DNA of 41,472 nucleotides. Origin: Bacillus sp. AZ43. GTDB lineage: Bacteria > Actinomycetota > Actinomycetes > Mycobacteriales > Geodermatophilaceae. The translations under genes and the position numbers were made by a program. Below the pieces are notes generated by a model, which did not search any database, was not told the origin of the DNA, and saw nothing but the letters and a program-made list of their open reading frames with translations. Position 1 is the first letter of the stretch. Every line of letters starts with the position of its first letter. The stretch is from NCBI GenBank assembly GCA_004570425.1, contig SPQJ01000039.1, positions 1 through 41,472 on the forward strand, given 5' to 3'. Of this stretch, positions 23,945 through 32,876 are shown in pieces.

Positions 23945-24942
23945 CGGGTCGCACCTCCGCTGTGCACCGGCTCGGCCGGCTGGTCGGTCCCGGTCGCGGC
24001 GTCCTCGGCCGCGTGCCCGGTCAGGGTCAGGAAGACGTCGTCGAGGTCGGGACGGCGCAGCCCCACGTCGAGCACCTCGACGTCGCTGCCCTCCAGCAGC
24101 CGCAGCGCCTCGGCGAGGGTGTCGGTCCCGCCGCGCACCGGCAGGCTGAGCCGCCGGGTCTGCTCGTCGGTGTGCGGGTCCTCGACGGCGAGCGGGCGCA
24201 GCCGCCGGGCCACCTCGGGGAGGTCGACCGCCCGGCTCAGGGTGAATTCCAGCCGCTGCCCGCCCACCTGGGACTTGAGCTGGTCCGCCGTCCCACGGGC
24301 GATGACCTGGCCGCGGTCGATGACCACCATCCGGTCGGCGAGGCGGTCGGCCTCCTCGAGGTACTGCGTGGTCAGCAGGATCGTCGTCCCGCCGTCGGCG
24401 AGCTCGGCGATGAACTCCCACATCGCCAGCCGGCTGCGCGGGTCCAGCCCGGTCGTCGGCTCGTCGAGGAACAGCACGCGCGGGCGGTTGATGAGCGAGG
24501 CGGCGATGTCGAGCCGCCGGCGCATCCCGCCGGAGTAGGTCTTGGCCGGGCGGCCGGCGGCGCCGGCGAGGTCGAAGCGTTCCAGCAGCTCCCCCGCCCG
24601 GCGACGGGCCTCCGCCTTGGGCAGGCCGTACAGCCGGCCGACCATCTCGAGGTTCTCGGACCCGGTCAGGTACTCGTCGACGGCGGCGTACTGGCCGGTG
24701 AGCCCGATCGAGGCGCGCACCGCGTCGGCGTCGCGCACCACGTCGAGGCCCACCACCTCCGCTCGTCCGGCGTCGGCGAGGAGCAACGTGGTGAGGATCC
24801 GCACCACCGTCGTCTTGCCCGCGCCGTTCGGGCCGAGGAGCCCCAGCACGGAACCCTCGGCCACGGTCAGGTCCACACCGTCGAGAGCGGTGGTGGCGCC
24901 GAAGCGCTTCACCAGGCCCTCGACCACGATCGCGTCGGTCAT
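23941..24942 (-). CDS. ABC transporter ATPase (DrrA-like)
   Basis: 333 residues from ATG 24942; a GTG 9 nt upstream is an alternative start. Motifs in order: GPNGAGKTTVVRILTTLL (Walker A), GLTGQYAAVDEYLTGSENL (Q-loop and family motif), YSGGMRRRLDIAASL (signature), VLFLDEPTTGLDP (Walker B) and LLTTQYLEEAD, with Gln in place of the usual switch His. The C-terminal DrrA domain ends LRRPDLDDVFLTLTGHAAED. The Gln at the H-loop is common in DrrA-type proteins. It pairs with the overlapping permease gene. Confidence 0.92.
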   Translation of the reverse strand: MTDAIVVEGLVKRFGATTALDGVDLTVAEGSVLGLLGPNGAGKTTVVRILTTLLLADAGRAEVVGLDVVRDADAVRASIGLTGQYAAVDEYLTGSENLEMVGRLYGLPKAEARRRAGELLERFDLAGAAGRPAKTYSGGMRRRLDIAASLINRPRVLFLDEPTTGLDPRSRLAMWEFIAELADGGTTILLTTQYLEEADRLADRMVVIDRGQVIARGTADQLKSQVGGQRLEFTLSRAVDLPEVARRLRPLAVEDPHTDEQTRRLSLPVRGGTDTLAEALRLLEGSDVEVLDVGLRRPDLDDVFLTLTGHAAEDAATGTDQPAEPVHSGGATR

Positions 24943-25067
24943 GGAAGCCACGCTAGGAGTGGCCGGTGACAGTTCTCGACCGCTTTTCGCGATCGACGGG
25001 ACGACTTCTCAGGAGATTCCACGGCAGTCAGGACGGAGCCCGCCGCCGGAACTCATCGCCCGCCCCC

Positions 25068-26294
25068 TCAGTCGTGCGCGACCGTGTAGCCCGCCCGGGA
25101 CAGTGCCGCGGTCACCTCGGCGGCGTGATCGGGGCCGCGGGTCTCCAGCACCACGAAGATCTCCACCTCGCCGACGTGCAGCCCGCTGCCGGTGCGCTCG
25201 TGCTCGACCTCCAGCACGTTGGCGCCCACGGCGGCCAGCTCGGCCAGGACCCCGGCGAGCGAGCCGGGCCGGTCGGGCACGGTGAGGCGCAGCGAGAGGT
25301 AGCGCCCCGCAGCGGCCATGCCGTGCTGCACCACCTTGAGGAGCAGCACCGGGTCGATGTTCCCGCCGGAGACCACGGCCACCACCGGCGGGGCGAAGGC
25401 GTCCGGCTCGGCCAGCACGGCCGCGACGGCGGCCACCCCGGCCGGCTCGACGACGAGCTTGGCGCGCTCGAGGCAGAACAGCAGCGCCCGGGAGAGGTCC
25501 TCCTCGCTGACGGTCCGCACCTCGTCGACCAGGCCCTGCACGTGGGCGAGGGTCAGCTCACCGGGCGCGGCGACGGCGATGCCGTCGGCCATCGTCGCCA
25601 TGGCGGGCAGCGCGACGGGTCGGCCCTCCGCCAGCGATCCCGGGAAGGCCGCGGCCATCTCGGCCTGCACGGCGACGACCCGGACGTCGGGACGGCGCGC
25701 CTTGACCGCCGCGGCCACGCCGGACACCAGCCCCCCGCCACCGGCGCAGACCACCACGGTCGCGACGTCGGGACACTGCTCGAGGACCTCGAGGCCGACC
25801 GTGCCCTGCCCGGCGATCACGTCGGCGTGCTCGAAGGGGTGGATGAAGACCGCGCCCGACCGTTCGGCGTGCTCCGACGCGGCGACCAGCGCCTCGGTCA
25901 GCGTGGGTCCGCCGAGGCGCACCTCGGCGCCGTACGAGCGGGTGGCGGCCACCTTGGGCAACGGCGCGGTCTCGGGCATGAAGACGGTGGCCGAGCAGCC
26001 CAGGAGCCGGGCCGCCAGCGCGACGCCCTGCGCGTGGTTGCCGGCACTGGCCGCGACCACGCCGCGCGCCCGCTCCTCCGGGGTCAGCCGCGCGATGCGC
26101 GTGTAGGCACCGCGGATCTTGAAGGAGCCGGTGCGCTGCAGGTTCTCGCACTTGAGCCACACCGGCCCGCCCACCCGGTCGGCCAGGCCGCGGGAGTGCC
26201 ACACCGGCGTGTGCCGGACGACGCCGCGCAGCAGGTCGGCCGCGCTCGCGACGTCGGCTCCGCTGACGAGGGGAAGCGATCGGGGGTCGGCCAC
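25068..26294 (-). CDS. ilvA: Threonine ammonia-lyase (threonine dehydratase) with ACT domain
   Basis: 408 residues, GTG start. The PLP-binding Lys59 is in RTGSFKIRGAY, SAGNHAQGVA follows, and the glycine loop VCAGGGGLVSG binds the PLP phosphate. The catalytic part ends near SGGNIDP, and an ACT-like domain occupies about 325–408 (SLRLTVPDRPGSLAGVLAEL). It deaminates L-threonine to 2-oxobutanoate and may also act on serine. The single ACT domain is the short form seen in many Actinobacteria (ilvA/tdcB-like), so biosynthetic versus catabolic use cannot be fixed from sequence alone. Confidence 0.9.
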   Translation of the reverse strand: MADPRSLPLVSGADVASAADLLRGVVRHTPVWHSRGLADRVGGPVWLKCENLQRTGSFKIRGAYTRIARLTPEERARGVVAASAGNHAQGVALAARLLGCSATVFMPETAPLPKVAATRSYGAEVRLGGPTLTEALVAASEHAERSGAVFIHPFEHADVIAGQGTVGLEVLEQCPDVATVVVCAGGGGLVSGVAAAVKARRPDVRVVAVQAEMAAAFPGSLAEGRPVALPAMATMADGIAVAAPGELTLAHVQGLVDEVRTVSEEDLSRALLFCLERAKLVVEPAGVAAVAAVLAEPDAFAPPVVAVVSGGNIDPVLLLKVVQHGMAAAGRYLSLRLTVPDRPGSLAGVLAELAAVGANVLEVEHERTGSGLHVGEVEIFVVLETRGPDHAAEVTAALSRAGYTVAHD

Positions 26295-26359
26295 CGGACG
26301 ATCCTCGCAGCCCGGACCGCACGAGGACGCTCGAACACCCAGGTGTCACATCCCCGTCG

Positions 26360-26365
26360 TACCGT
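26360..26365 (+). promoter_or_regulatory. -10 element of the MoxR-like gene (leaderless)
   Basis: TACCGT, with 7 nt to the GTG at 26373. The same hexamer type and spacing recur at other genes in this window. It supports 26373 over the GTG at 26364 as the start. Confidence 0.5.
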
Positions 26366-26372
26366 GGTCGAG

Positions 26373-27839
26373 GTGACGGACCCGGCCATCGGAGCCACCC
26401 CTCCACCCGCCCCCACGACCCTCGGCGAGCTGCGCGGCAGCGGCGCCGTCTTCCGTCCCGTCAAGGCGGAGATCCGCGCCAACCTGCTCGCCCGGCTGGG
26501 CCGCGGGGAGCCCAGCCTGCCCGGGATGGTCGGCTTCGAGGACACCGTGCTCCCCGAGGTCGAGCGCGCCCTCATCGCCGGCCACGACCTCGTCCTCCTC
26601 GGCGAGCGGGGGCAGGGGAAGACCCGCCTGATCCGGACGCTGGTCGGCCTGCTCGACGAGTGGACGCCGGTGCTCGTCGGCAGCGAGCTCAACGAGCACC
26701 CGCTGCACCCGATCAGCGTCTGGGCGCACCGGCAGATCGCCGAGCACGGCGACGCCACCCCGGTCGGCTGGCTGCACCGCAGCGACCGGTTCGGCGAGAA
26801 GCTGGCCACCCCCGACACCAGCGTCGGCGACCTCATCGGCGACGTGGACCCCATCAAGGTGGCCGAGGGCCGCACGCTGGGTGATCCGGAGACGGTGCAC
26901 TACGGGCTGGTCCCCCGCACCAACCGCGGCGTGTTCAGCATCAACGAACTGCCCGACCTGGCCGAGCGGATCCAGGTGGCCCTGCTCAACGTGCTGGAGG
27001 AGCGCGACATCCAGATCCGCGGCTACCGCGTGCGGCTGCCGCTGGACCTCCTGCTGGTCGCCAGCGCCAACCCCGAGGACTACACGAACCGGGGCCGGAT
27101 CATCACCCCGCTCAAGGACCGGTTCGGCGCCGAGGTGCGCACCCACTACCCGATCGAGCTCGCCGACGAGATCCGGCTGCTGCACCAGGAGGCGCAGACC
27201 AGCTGGGCCGGCCGGGACGGGGACGGCGCCCCGTTCGAGCGGCCGCTGGTGCCCGAGCACCTGGTGGAGATCATCGCGCGGTTCACCCGGCTGGTCCGCG
27301 AGTCCAGCCACGTCGACCAGCGCTCCGGCGTCAGCGCGCGGTTCGCGATCGCCGGGCTGGAGACCGTCGCCGCCTCCGCCGTCCGCAGGGCCGCGATCGC
27401 CGGGGAGACCCGACCCGTGGCCCGGGTGGTCGACCTGCCCAGCGTCGTCCCGGCCAGCCGGGGCAAGGTCGAGTTCGCCGACGCCGGCTCCGACCCGGAC
27501 GACGACCGCGAGCTGGAGGTGCTCGAGCACCTGCTGCGGCAGGCCACGGCGCAGACCTTCCGCGCCCGCTGCGCCGGGCTGGACCTCACCGGCCTGCAGG
27601 AGCACTTCACCGGCGGGGAGACCGTGGAGTCCGGCGAGCTGGTGCCGGCCCCGGCGCTGCTGGGCCAGCTGGGCACCATCCCGAAGCTGGCCGAGCTGCT
27701 CGGCCGGCTCGGGGTCCCGGAGGGCGAGCAGTCGGCCGAGCAGGCGGCGGCCGCCGTCGAGTTCGCGCTGGAGGGGCTGTACCTGACCCGGCGGCTGGCC
27801 AAGGACAGCGACGGCGGCCGCACCGTGTACGGGGCCTGA
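26373..27839 (+). CDS. MoxR/magnesium-chelatase-type AAA+ ATPase
   Basis: 488 residues. Walker A LLGERGQGKTRL is at about 75–86. The chelatase-like sensor region LLVASANPEDYTNRGRIITP and the following LKDRFGAEVRTHYP give the arginine finger and sensor motifs. The C-terminal lid is extended and acidic. It is an ATP-driven remodelling factor that normally works with a VWA-domain partner, which is encoded 1 nt downstream. Cobalt/magnesium insertion is unlikely, as no pigment or cobalamin genes are nearby. A stress or complex-assembly role (MoxR–VWA, similar to M. tuberculosis Rv0958/Rv0959) is the better guess. Confidence 0.85.
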   Translation: MTDPAIGATPPPAPTTLGELRGSGAVFRPVKAEIRANLLARLGRGEPSLPGMVGFEDTVLPEVERALIAGHDLVLLGERGQGKTRLIRTLVGLLDEWTPVLVGSELNEHPLHPISVWAHRQIAEHGDATPVGWLHRSDRFGEKLATPDTSVGDLIGDVDPIKVAEGRTLGDPETVHYGLVPRTNRGVFSINELPDLAERIQVALLNVLEERDIQIRGYRVRLPLDLLLVASANPEDYTNRGRIITPLKDRFGAEVRTHYPIELADEIRLLHQEAQTSWAGRDGDGAPFERPLVPEHLVEIIARFTRLVRESSHVDQRSGVSARFAIAGLETVAASAVRRAAIAGETRPVARVVDLPSVVPASRGKVEFADAGSDPDDDRELEVLEHLLRQATAQTFRARCAGLDLTGLQEHFTGGETVESGELVPAPALLGQLGTIPKLAELLGRLGVPEGEQSAEQAAAAVEFALEGLYLTRRLAKDSDGGRTVYGA

Positions 27840-27840
27840 C

Positions 27841-29820
27841 GTGGTCCGGCGGCCCGGGAAGGGCTACCGGTACGGACGGTGGCGGGGCGGCCCCGACCCG
27901 CTGGCCGCGCCGTACGACCTGGGCAACGCCGTCGACGAGATCGGCGACTCGGTGCTGGCCGGGAGCGGGGTCCGGGAGGCGCTGCGCGAGCTGCTCCGCC
28001 GCGGCACCGAGGGACGGCGCGGGCTCGACGAGCTGCGCCGGTCGGTACGCGACCGGCTGCGCCAGGCCCGGACGGCCGGGCGGATGGACGGCACCCTGCA
28101 GGAGGTCCGCGAGCTGCTGGACCGGGCGCTGGAGGCCGAGCGGCGTGACCTGTTCCCCGACCCCGACGACATGGCCCGGCTCCAGGAGGCCGAGCTCGAC
28201 GCGCTGCCGGAGGACACCGCGGGTGCCGTCCGCGCGCTCAAGGACTACGACTGGCGCTCGGCCGAGGCGCGGGAGGCCTACGAGCAGATCCAGGACCTGC
28301 TGCGCCGCGAGGTGCTCGACAGCTCCTTCGCCTCCATGAAGCAGGCGCTGGAGAACGCCGGCGAGCAGGACATGCAGGCCGTCAAGGACATGGTCGCCGA
28401 CCTGTCGCAGCTCATCGACGCGCACAACCGCGGCGAGGACACCGACGAGCGCTTCTCCGAGTTCATGGAGAAGCACGGCCAGTTCTTCCCCGACGACCCG
28501 CAGTCGGTCGAGGAGCTGATCGACTCCCTCGCCCGGCGCGCGGCCGCCCAGGAACGCATGATGGCCGGCCTCTCCCCGGAGCAGCGGGCGGAGCTGTCGG
28601 AGCTGATGGCGCAGACGATGGCCGACATGGGCCTGGCCAGCGAGATGGCCCACCTGGGCGACGCGCTCCGCCAGGCCCGGCCCGACCTGCCGTGGGGGCA
28701 GCGGGGCCAGGTGCCCGACGGCGAGCAGGCGCTCGGCCTCGGCGACGCCACCAGCGCCGTCGCGGAGCTCGCCGACCTCGAGGCGCTCTCCAGCCAGCTC
28801 TCCCAGGGCTACGCCGGGGCCTCGCTGGCCGACATCGACGAGGAGCTGCTGGAGCGCGCCCTGGGCCGGCCGGCGGTCGACGACCTGGCGGCGCTGCGGC
28901 AGATGGAGCGCGAGCTCGAGCGGCAGGGCTACCTCAACCGCTCCGACGGTCGGCTGGAGCTCTCCCCGAAGGCGGTCCGGAGGCTCGGCGCCACCGCGCT
29001 GCGCCGGGTGTTCGCGAAGCTGGACGCGACCGGCCGCGGCGAGCACGACGTCGCCGACGCCGGGGCCGCCGGGGAGCTGACCGGCAGCTCGCGCGAGTGG
29101 CGGTTCGGCGACGAGCAACCCCTCGACGTCGTCCGGACGGTGCGCAACGCGGTCCTGCGGACCGCCGGTGGGCCCCGGTCGGCGCACGGCGTGCGGATCG
29201 CCGTCGAGGACTTCGAGGTCGTCGAGACCGAGCGGCGCACCGGTGCGGCCGTCGCGCTGCTGGTCGACCTCTCCTACTCGATGGCGCTGCGCGGCACGTG
29301 GGGCGCGGCCAAGTCGACGGCCATGGCGCTGCACTCGCTGGTGACCACCCGGTTCCCCCAGGACGCGATCCAGATCATCGGCTTCTCCTCGACCGCCCAG
29401 GTGCTGCGGCCCGAGACCCTCGCCGAGCTCTCCGTCGACACCCTGCAGGGCACGAACCTGCAGCACGGGCTGATGCTGGCCCGCCGGTTCCTCGCCCGGC
29501 ACCGGGACGCCGAACCGGTCGTCCTGGTGGTCACCGACGGCGAGCCGACGGCCCACCTGGAGGACGACGGGACGCCGTTCTTCTGCTGGCCGCCGATGCC
29601 CGAGACGATCGCCCGCACCGTGGCCGAGCTGGAGCGGGTGGCACGGGGCGGTGCGACGGTGAACGTGTTCGCCCTCGACCCCGACCCCGGGCTGATCCAC
29701 TTCGTGCACGACCTCACCCAGCGGGCCGGCGGCCGGGTGTTCCAGCCCGACGCCGAACGGCTCGGTGAGTACGTGGTGGCCGACTACCTGCGGACCCGGC
29801 GGGGCCGTCGGGCACGCTGA
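27841..29820 (+). CDS. VWA-domain protein, partner of the MoxR-like ATPase
   Basis: 659 residues from GTG 27841, one nt after the ATPase stop. The long N-terminal part is helical and charged, with probable coiled coils (LRELLRRGTEGRRGLDELRR and similar). The C-terminal VWA domain starts near 470: VALLVDLSYSMALRG carries the MIDAS residues Asp476, Ser478 and Ser480, followed by GTNLQHGL and VVTDGEPT with the remaining metal ligands. Such proteins bind clients or metal and couple to the AAA+ ring. The tight spacing shows that the two genes form one functional unit. Confidence 0.87.
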   Translation: MVRRPGKGYRYGRWRGGPDPLAAPYDLGNAVDEIGDSVLAGSGVREALRELLRRGTEGRRGLDELRRSVRDRLRQARTAGRMDGTLQEVRELLDRALEAERRDLFPDPDDMARLQEAELDALPEDTAGAVRALKDYDWRSAEAREAYEQIQDLLRREVLDSSFASMKQALENAGEQDMQAVKDMVADLSQLIDAHNRGEDTDERFSEFMEKHGQFFPDDPQSVEELIDSLARRAAAQERMMAGLSPEQRAELSELMAQTMADMGLASEMAHLGDALRQARPDLPWGQRGQVPDGEQALGLGDATSAVAELADLEALSSQLSQGYAGASLADIDEELLERALGRPAVDDLAALRQMERELERQGYLNRSDGRLELSPKAVRRLGATALRRVFAKLDATGRGEHDVADAGAAGELTGSSREWRFGDEQPLDVVRTVRNAVLRTAGGPRSAHGVRIAVEDFEVVETERRTGAAVALLVDLSYSMALRGTWGAAKSTAMALHSLVTTRFPQDAIQIIGFSSTAQVLRPETLAELSVDTLQGTNLQHGLMLARRFLARHRDAEPVVLVVTDGEPTAHLEDDGTPFFCWPPMPETIARTVAELERVARGGATVNVFALDPDPGLIHFVHDLTQRAGGRVFQPDAERLGEYVVADYLRTRRGRRAR

Positions 29821-29824
29821 GCCG

Positions 29825-30301
29825 GTGACCGCCCCACTCCCCCTGACCGTCGACGAGGTGGCCGCGGAGGTCACGTATCCCCTGCGGCAGGCGGTGCTGC
29901 GTCCGGACGGCGGGGACGTCGTCTGGGCCGGGGACGACGACCCGGCCACGTTCCACCTGGCGGCGCGCACCGCGGACGGCCGGGTCGTGGGCGTGGTCCG
30001 CTTCTCCCCCGCCCCGTGCCCGTGGCGTGCCGCGGCGCACCCGTGGCAGCTGCGCGGCATGGCCACCGACCGCGGAGTGCGCGGCGGCGGCGCGGGCCGG
30101 GCCATGGTGCGTGCCGGCCTGGCGGCGGTGCGCGCGCGGGGCGGCGACCTGGTGTGGTGCGACGCCCGCGAGGCGGCGGTCGGCTTCTACCAGCGGATGG
30201 GCTTCACCGTCGTCACCGAGGCCTACGACAAGCCCGGCATCGGCCCGCACCTCGGGATGCTGACCGAGGTCAGCGCACCGGGTGCGAACCGCTCGAACTG
30301 A
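29825..30301 (+). CDS. GNAT family N-acetyltransferase
   Basis: 158 residues from GTG 29825, 4 nt after the VWA stop. The acetyl-CoA motif WQLRGMATDRGVRGGGAGRAMV (Q/RxxGxG/A type) is at about 75–96, and the C-terminal VGFYQRMGFTVV strand is typical. The N-terminal PLTVDEVAAEVTYPLRQAVLR matches a subgroup of small cytosolic acetyltransferases. Substrate unknown. Its 3' end overlaps the convergent DUF2252 gene by 32 nt, which could cause transcript interference. Confidence 0.85.
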   Translation: MTAPLPLTVDEVAAEVTYPLRQAVLRPDGGDVVWAGDDDPATFHLAARTADGRVVGVVRFSPAPCPWRAAAHPWQLRGMATDRGVRGGGAGRAMVRAGLAAVRARGGDLVWCDAREAAVGFYQRMGFTVVTEAYDKPGIGPHLGMLTEVSAPGANRSN

Positions 30302-31631
30302 TCCCGGGGATCGCGCCCGCGCGGAAGGCGTCGACGAAGAGCCGGTGGTCCTCCTGGGTCCGCCGGGCGTAGGCGTGCGCGAACTCGACGAGGTCCGCGA
30401 CGAACTCCTCGCGGCGCCCGCCGATCATCGCCAGCACCGCCTCCTCCGTCTGGAACGGCACGAGGGTGTGGTCGCTGTCGGCGTCGCCGACGCAGTGCAG
30501 CTTCGCGGTGGCCCGGCCCAGCTGCACGAGCACCGGCCGGATCTCGTCGGGCTCGGTGAGGTCGCCCCAGTCGAGGTCCAGCTCGTAGGGCGACAGCTCG
30601 GCGACGACGAAGCCGGTGCCGCGGATGCGGGTGTAGCCCAGGAACTGGGACGTGTGCGACTGGAGGGCCCGCTGGCTGGTGACCGTCCGGTGCCCCTCGT
30701 GCTCGAAGTACCCGCGGATCCGCTCGTCGGTCACGATCCGGCTCGGCGCGGGCACGTTGGCCTGCTTGACCGACAGGACGACGTCGTTCTCCAGCGCCTG
30801 GTCGTAGCCCTCGAGCAGCACGTTGTACGCCGGCAGGCCCGCGCTGCCGATGCCGAAGCCGCCGGTGCCGATCAGGTCCTTCACCTCGTAGGCGACCTCG
30901 CGCCGCCAGGGCCGCGGGGGCAGCGTGTCCTTGTAGCGCTCCAGGGCCTGGAGCACCTCGTCGCGCTCGGCGTCGTCCAGGCGGCGGTTGCGGGCCCGGT
31001 CGGCGAAGCGCCGCTCGTAGCGCTCGACGACGGTCATCCGGTCGAGCAGCGCGAGCCGGGTGCGGGTGGCCGTCTCCTGGACCAGCTCCCGGACGGCGCC
31101 CTCGGTGTTGTCGAGGGTGAGCGCGAAGTCGCGGTCGGCGTCCGACCGGCTGAACGCCTCCACCTGGTCCAGCCAGGCGTCCAGGTAGCTCGCGATCAGC
31201 TCGCCGATGACGTCGTCGGAGAAGGCCTTGCCCCACGACATCAGCGCGAGGCTGGCCGCGAACCGGCGCAGGTCCCAGCTGACGTGGCCCAGGTAGGCCT
31301 CGTCGAAGTCGTTGACGTCGAAGACGATCCGCCCCGTGGAGTCCATGTAGGTGCCGAAGTTCTCGGCGTGCAGGTCGCCGTGGATCCACACCCGCGACGT
31401 CCGCTCGTCGCTCCACCGGTCGTCGAGGTCGGCCATGTCGGCGTAGAACAGGCACGCGCTGCCGCGGTAGAACGCGAACGGATCGGCCGCCATCTTGCGG
31501 AACTTGGTGCGGAAGGCGTCGGCGTCGGCGGCCATCAGGTCGGAGAAGGCGTCGACGAGGACGTCCACGATCAGCTGGGCCCGGTCGCCCGGAACTGTGG
31601 ACTGGGTCACACCGGCGGGTGATAGGGCCAC
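30270..31631 (-). CDS. DUF2252 kinase-like protein
   Basis: 453 residues from GTG 31631, supported by a TACGGT -10 element 7 nt upstream. The family signatures are FYRGSACLFYADMADL (55–70), VWIHGDLHAENFGTY (81–95), DVNDFDEAYLGHVSWDLRR (from 105), and the later YEVKDLIGTGGFGIGSAGLP and LSVKQANVP. HGDLHxxN and the D-x-NDFDE motif resemble the catalytic and metal-binding loops of APH-like kinases, so a small-molecule or protein kinase activity is plausible but unproven. It is widespread in Actinobacteria. Confidence 0.87.
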   Translation of the reverse strand: MALSPAGVTQSTVPGDRAQLIVDVLVDAFSDLMAADADAFRTKFRKMAADPFAFYRGSACLFYADMADLDDRWSDERTSRVWIHGDLHAENFGTYMDSTGRIVFDVNDFDEAYLGHVSWDLRRFAASLALMSWGKAFSDDVIGELIASYLDAWLDQVEAFSRSDADRDFALTLDNTEGAVRELVQETATRTRLALLDRMTVVERYERRFADRARNRRLDDAERDEVLQALERYKDTLPPRPWRREVAYEVKDLIGTGGFGIGSAGLPAYNVLLEGYDQALENDVVLSVKQANVPAPSRIVTDERIRGYFEHEGHRTVTSQRALQSHTSQFLGYTRIRGTGFVVAELSPYELDLDWGDLTEPDEIRPVLVQLGRATAKLHCVGDADSDHTLVPFQTEEAVLAMIGGRREEFVADLVEFAHAYARRTQEDHRLFVDAFRAGAIPGISSSGSHPVR

Positions 31632-31638
31632 AGGTCGC

Positions 31639-31644
31639 ACCGTA
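31639..31644 (-). promoter_or_regulatory. -10 element of the DUF2252 gene (leaderless)
   Basis: TACGGT on the minus strand, 7 nt from the GTG at 31631. Hexamer and spacing match those before 26373 and 36392. Confidence 0.5.
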
Positions 31645-31714
31645 GAGGGCCGATAACCTCGGTGACAGCAACGACGGCGATCAGACCGACGCAGGGCACC
31701 GGAGCGGAGGAACC

Positions 31715-32752
31715 GTGACGCGGACGGGGACGGCGCGGCGACTGGCGACGGCCACTGCGTACGGCGGCGGCAGCGTCGCCCTCGGCGGTGCCGCGCTCGT
31801 CGCACTGCTCCGCGAGGAGGCCCGCGCCGCCCGCCGCACGATCGAGTCGCGCACGTCGAAGGGCGACCCACCCTCGGGCGACGGCATCTACGGCCGGACC
31901 TCGCGGAACGGCCGGGGCACGCCGCTGGTCTTCGCCGTCCTCGGCGACTCCAGCGCCGTCGGCCTCGGCGTCGAGCACTCCTCCCAGACCCCCGGCGTCC
32001 TCATCGCCGCGGCGCTCGCCGAGCTCGCCGAGCGCCCCGTCCGGCTCGTCCGCCTGGCCAAGTCCGGCGCGAAGTCGACCGACCTCGAGGCGCAGGTCGA
32101 CAAGGCTCTCGTGGAGCAGCCGGACGTCGCGCTGATCATGATCGGCGCCAACGACGTCACCAGCCGCACCCGGCCGGCCGTCTCCGTCCGCTGCCTCGCC
32201 GACGCCGTGCAGCGGCTCACCGAGGCCGGCTGCGAGGTCGTCGTCGGCACCTGCCCCGACCTGGGCACCATCCGGCCGATCGCCCAGCCGCTGCGCACCC
32301 TGGCCCGGCGCTGGAGCCGGCAGCTGGCGGCGGCGCAGACCGTGGCCGTCGTCGAGGCCGGGGGCCGCACCGTGTCGCTGGGCTCGGTCCTGGGGCCGGC
32401 GTTCGCCTCCGACCGCGACATGTTCAGCGTCGACGAGTTCCACCCGAGCGCGCACGGCTACGCCCAGGCCGCCGCGGTGCTGCTCCCGTCCGTCGCCGAC
32501 GCGGTCGGGGCCTGGCCCGCGTCGGCCGACCGCGGCGTGCGCCCGATCCGGCGCGGGACCGTGCGGCCGATCGAGCGGGCCGCGGCCCGTGCCGCCAGCC
32601 GCACCGGCACCGAGGTGCAGCCGGCGGAGGTCGGCGGCTCCGACACCGGGCAGCGCGGACCCTGGGCGCTGCTGCGCCGGCGCCGTCCGCCGGAGATCCC
32701 CACCCCCGAGCAGGCGGAGGAGTCCGCGGTCGCGCTGACCGCCCCGGAGTGA
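31715..32752 (+). CDS. SGNH/GDSL hydrolase
   Basis: 345 residues from GTG 31715, with a GGAGGA ribosome site. An uncleaved N-terminal hydrophobic segment (about 13–32) may anchor it in the membrane. Catalytic blocks: VLGDSSAVGLG (nucleophile Ser79, block I), IGANDVT (block III, Asn146), and VDEFHPSAHGYA with Asp240 and His243 (block V). These are esterases or lipases acting on lipids or cell-wall acyl groups. A 90-residue Arg/Pro-rich tail follows the catalytic domain and is probably disordered. It is divergent from DUF2252. Confidence 0.87.
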   Translation: MTRTGTARRLATATAYGGGSVALGGAALVALLREEARAARRTIESRTSKGDPPSGDGIYGRTSRNGRGTPLVFAVLGDSSAVGLGVEHSSQTPGVLIAAALAELAERPVRLVRLAKSGAKSTDLEAQVDKALVEQPDVALIMIGANDVTSRTRPAVSVRCLADAVQRLTEAGCEVVVGTCPDLGTIRPIAQPLRTLARRWSRQLAAAQTVAVVEAGGRTVSLGSVLGPAFASDRDMFSVDEFHPSAHGYAQAAAVLLPSVADAVGAWPASADRGVRPIRRGTVRPIERAAARAASRTGTEVQPAEVGGSDTGQRGPWALLRRRRPPEIPTPEQAEESAVALTAPE

Positions 32753-32876
32753 TGCGGGCCACAGGCGGCGGCTCCCCTCCGGACGAGGGGCTCGCCCCCG
32801 GGGGCGCGGGGGTACGTTCGCGGTGAACCCGACGTCCGGCGATCCGTGGCCGGACCCGCCTCATCGTGGAGGATCC

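Noticed and set aside
27607-30105. Minus-strand frame of over 800 codons
   Set aside because: It is antisense to the VWA gene, whose MIDAS motif and codon pattern are convincing.
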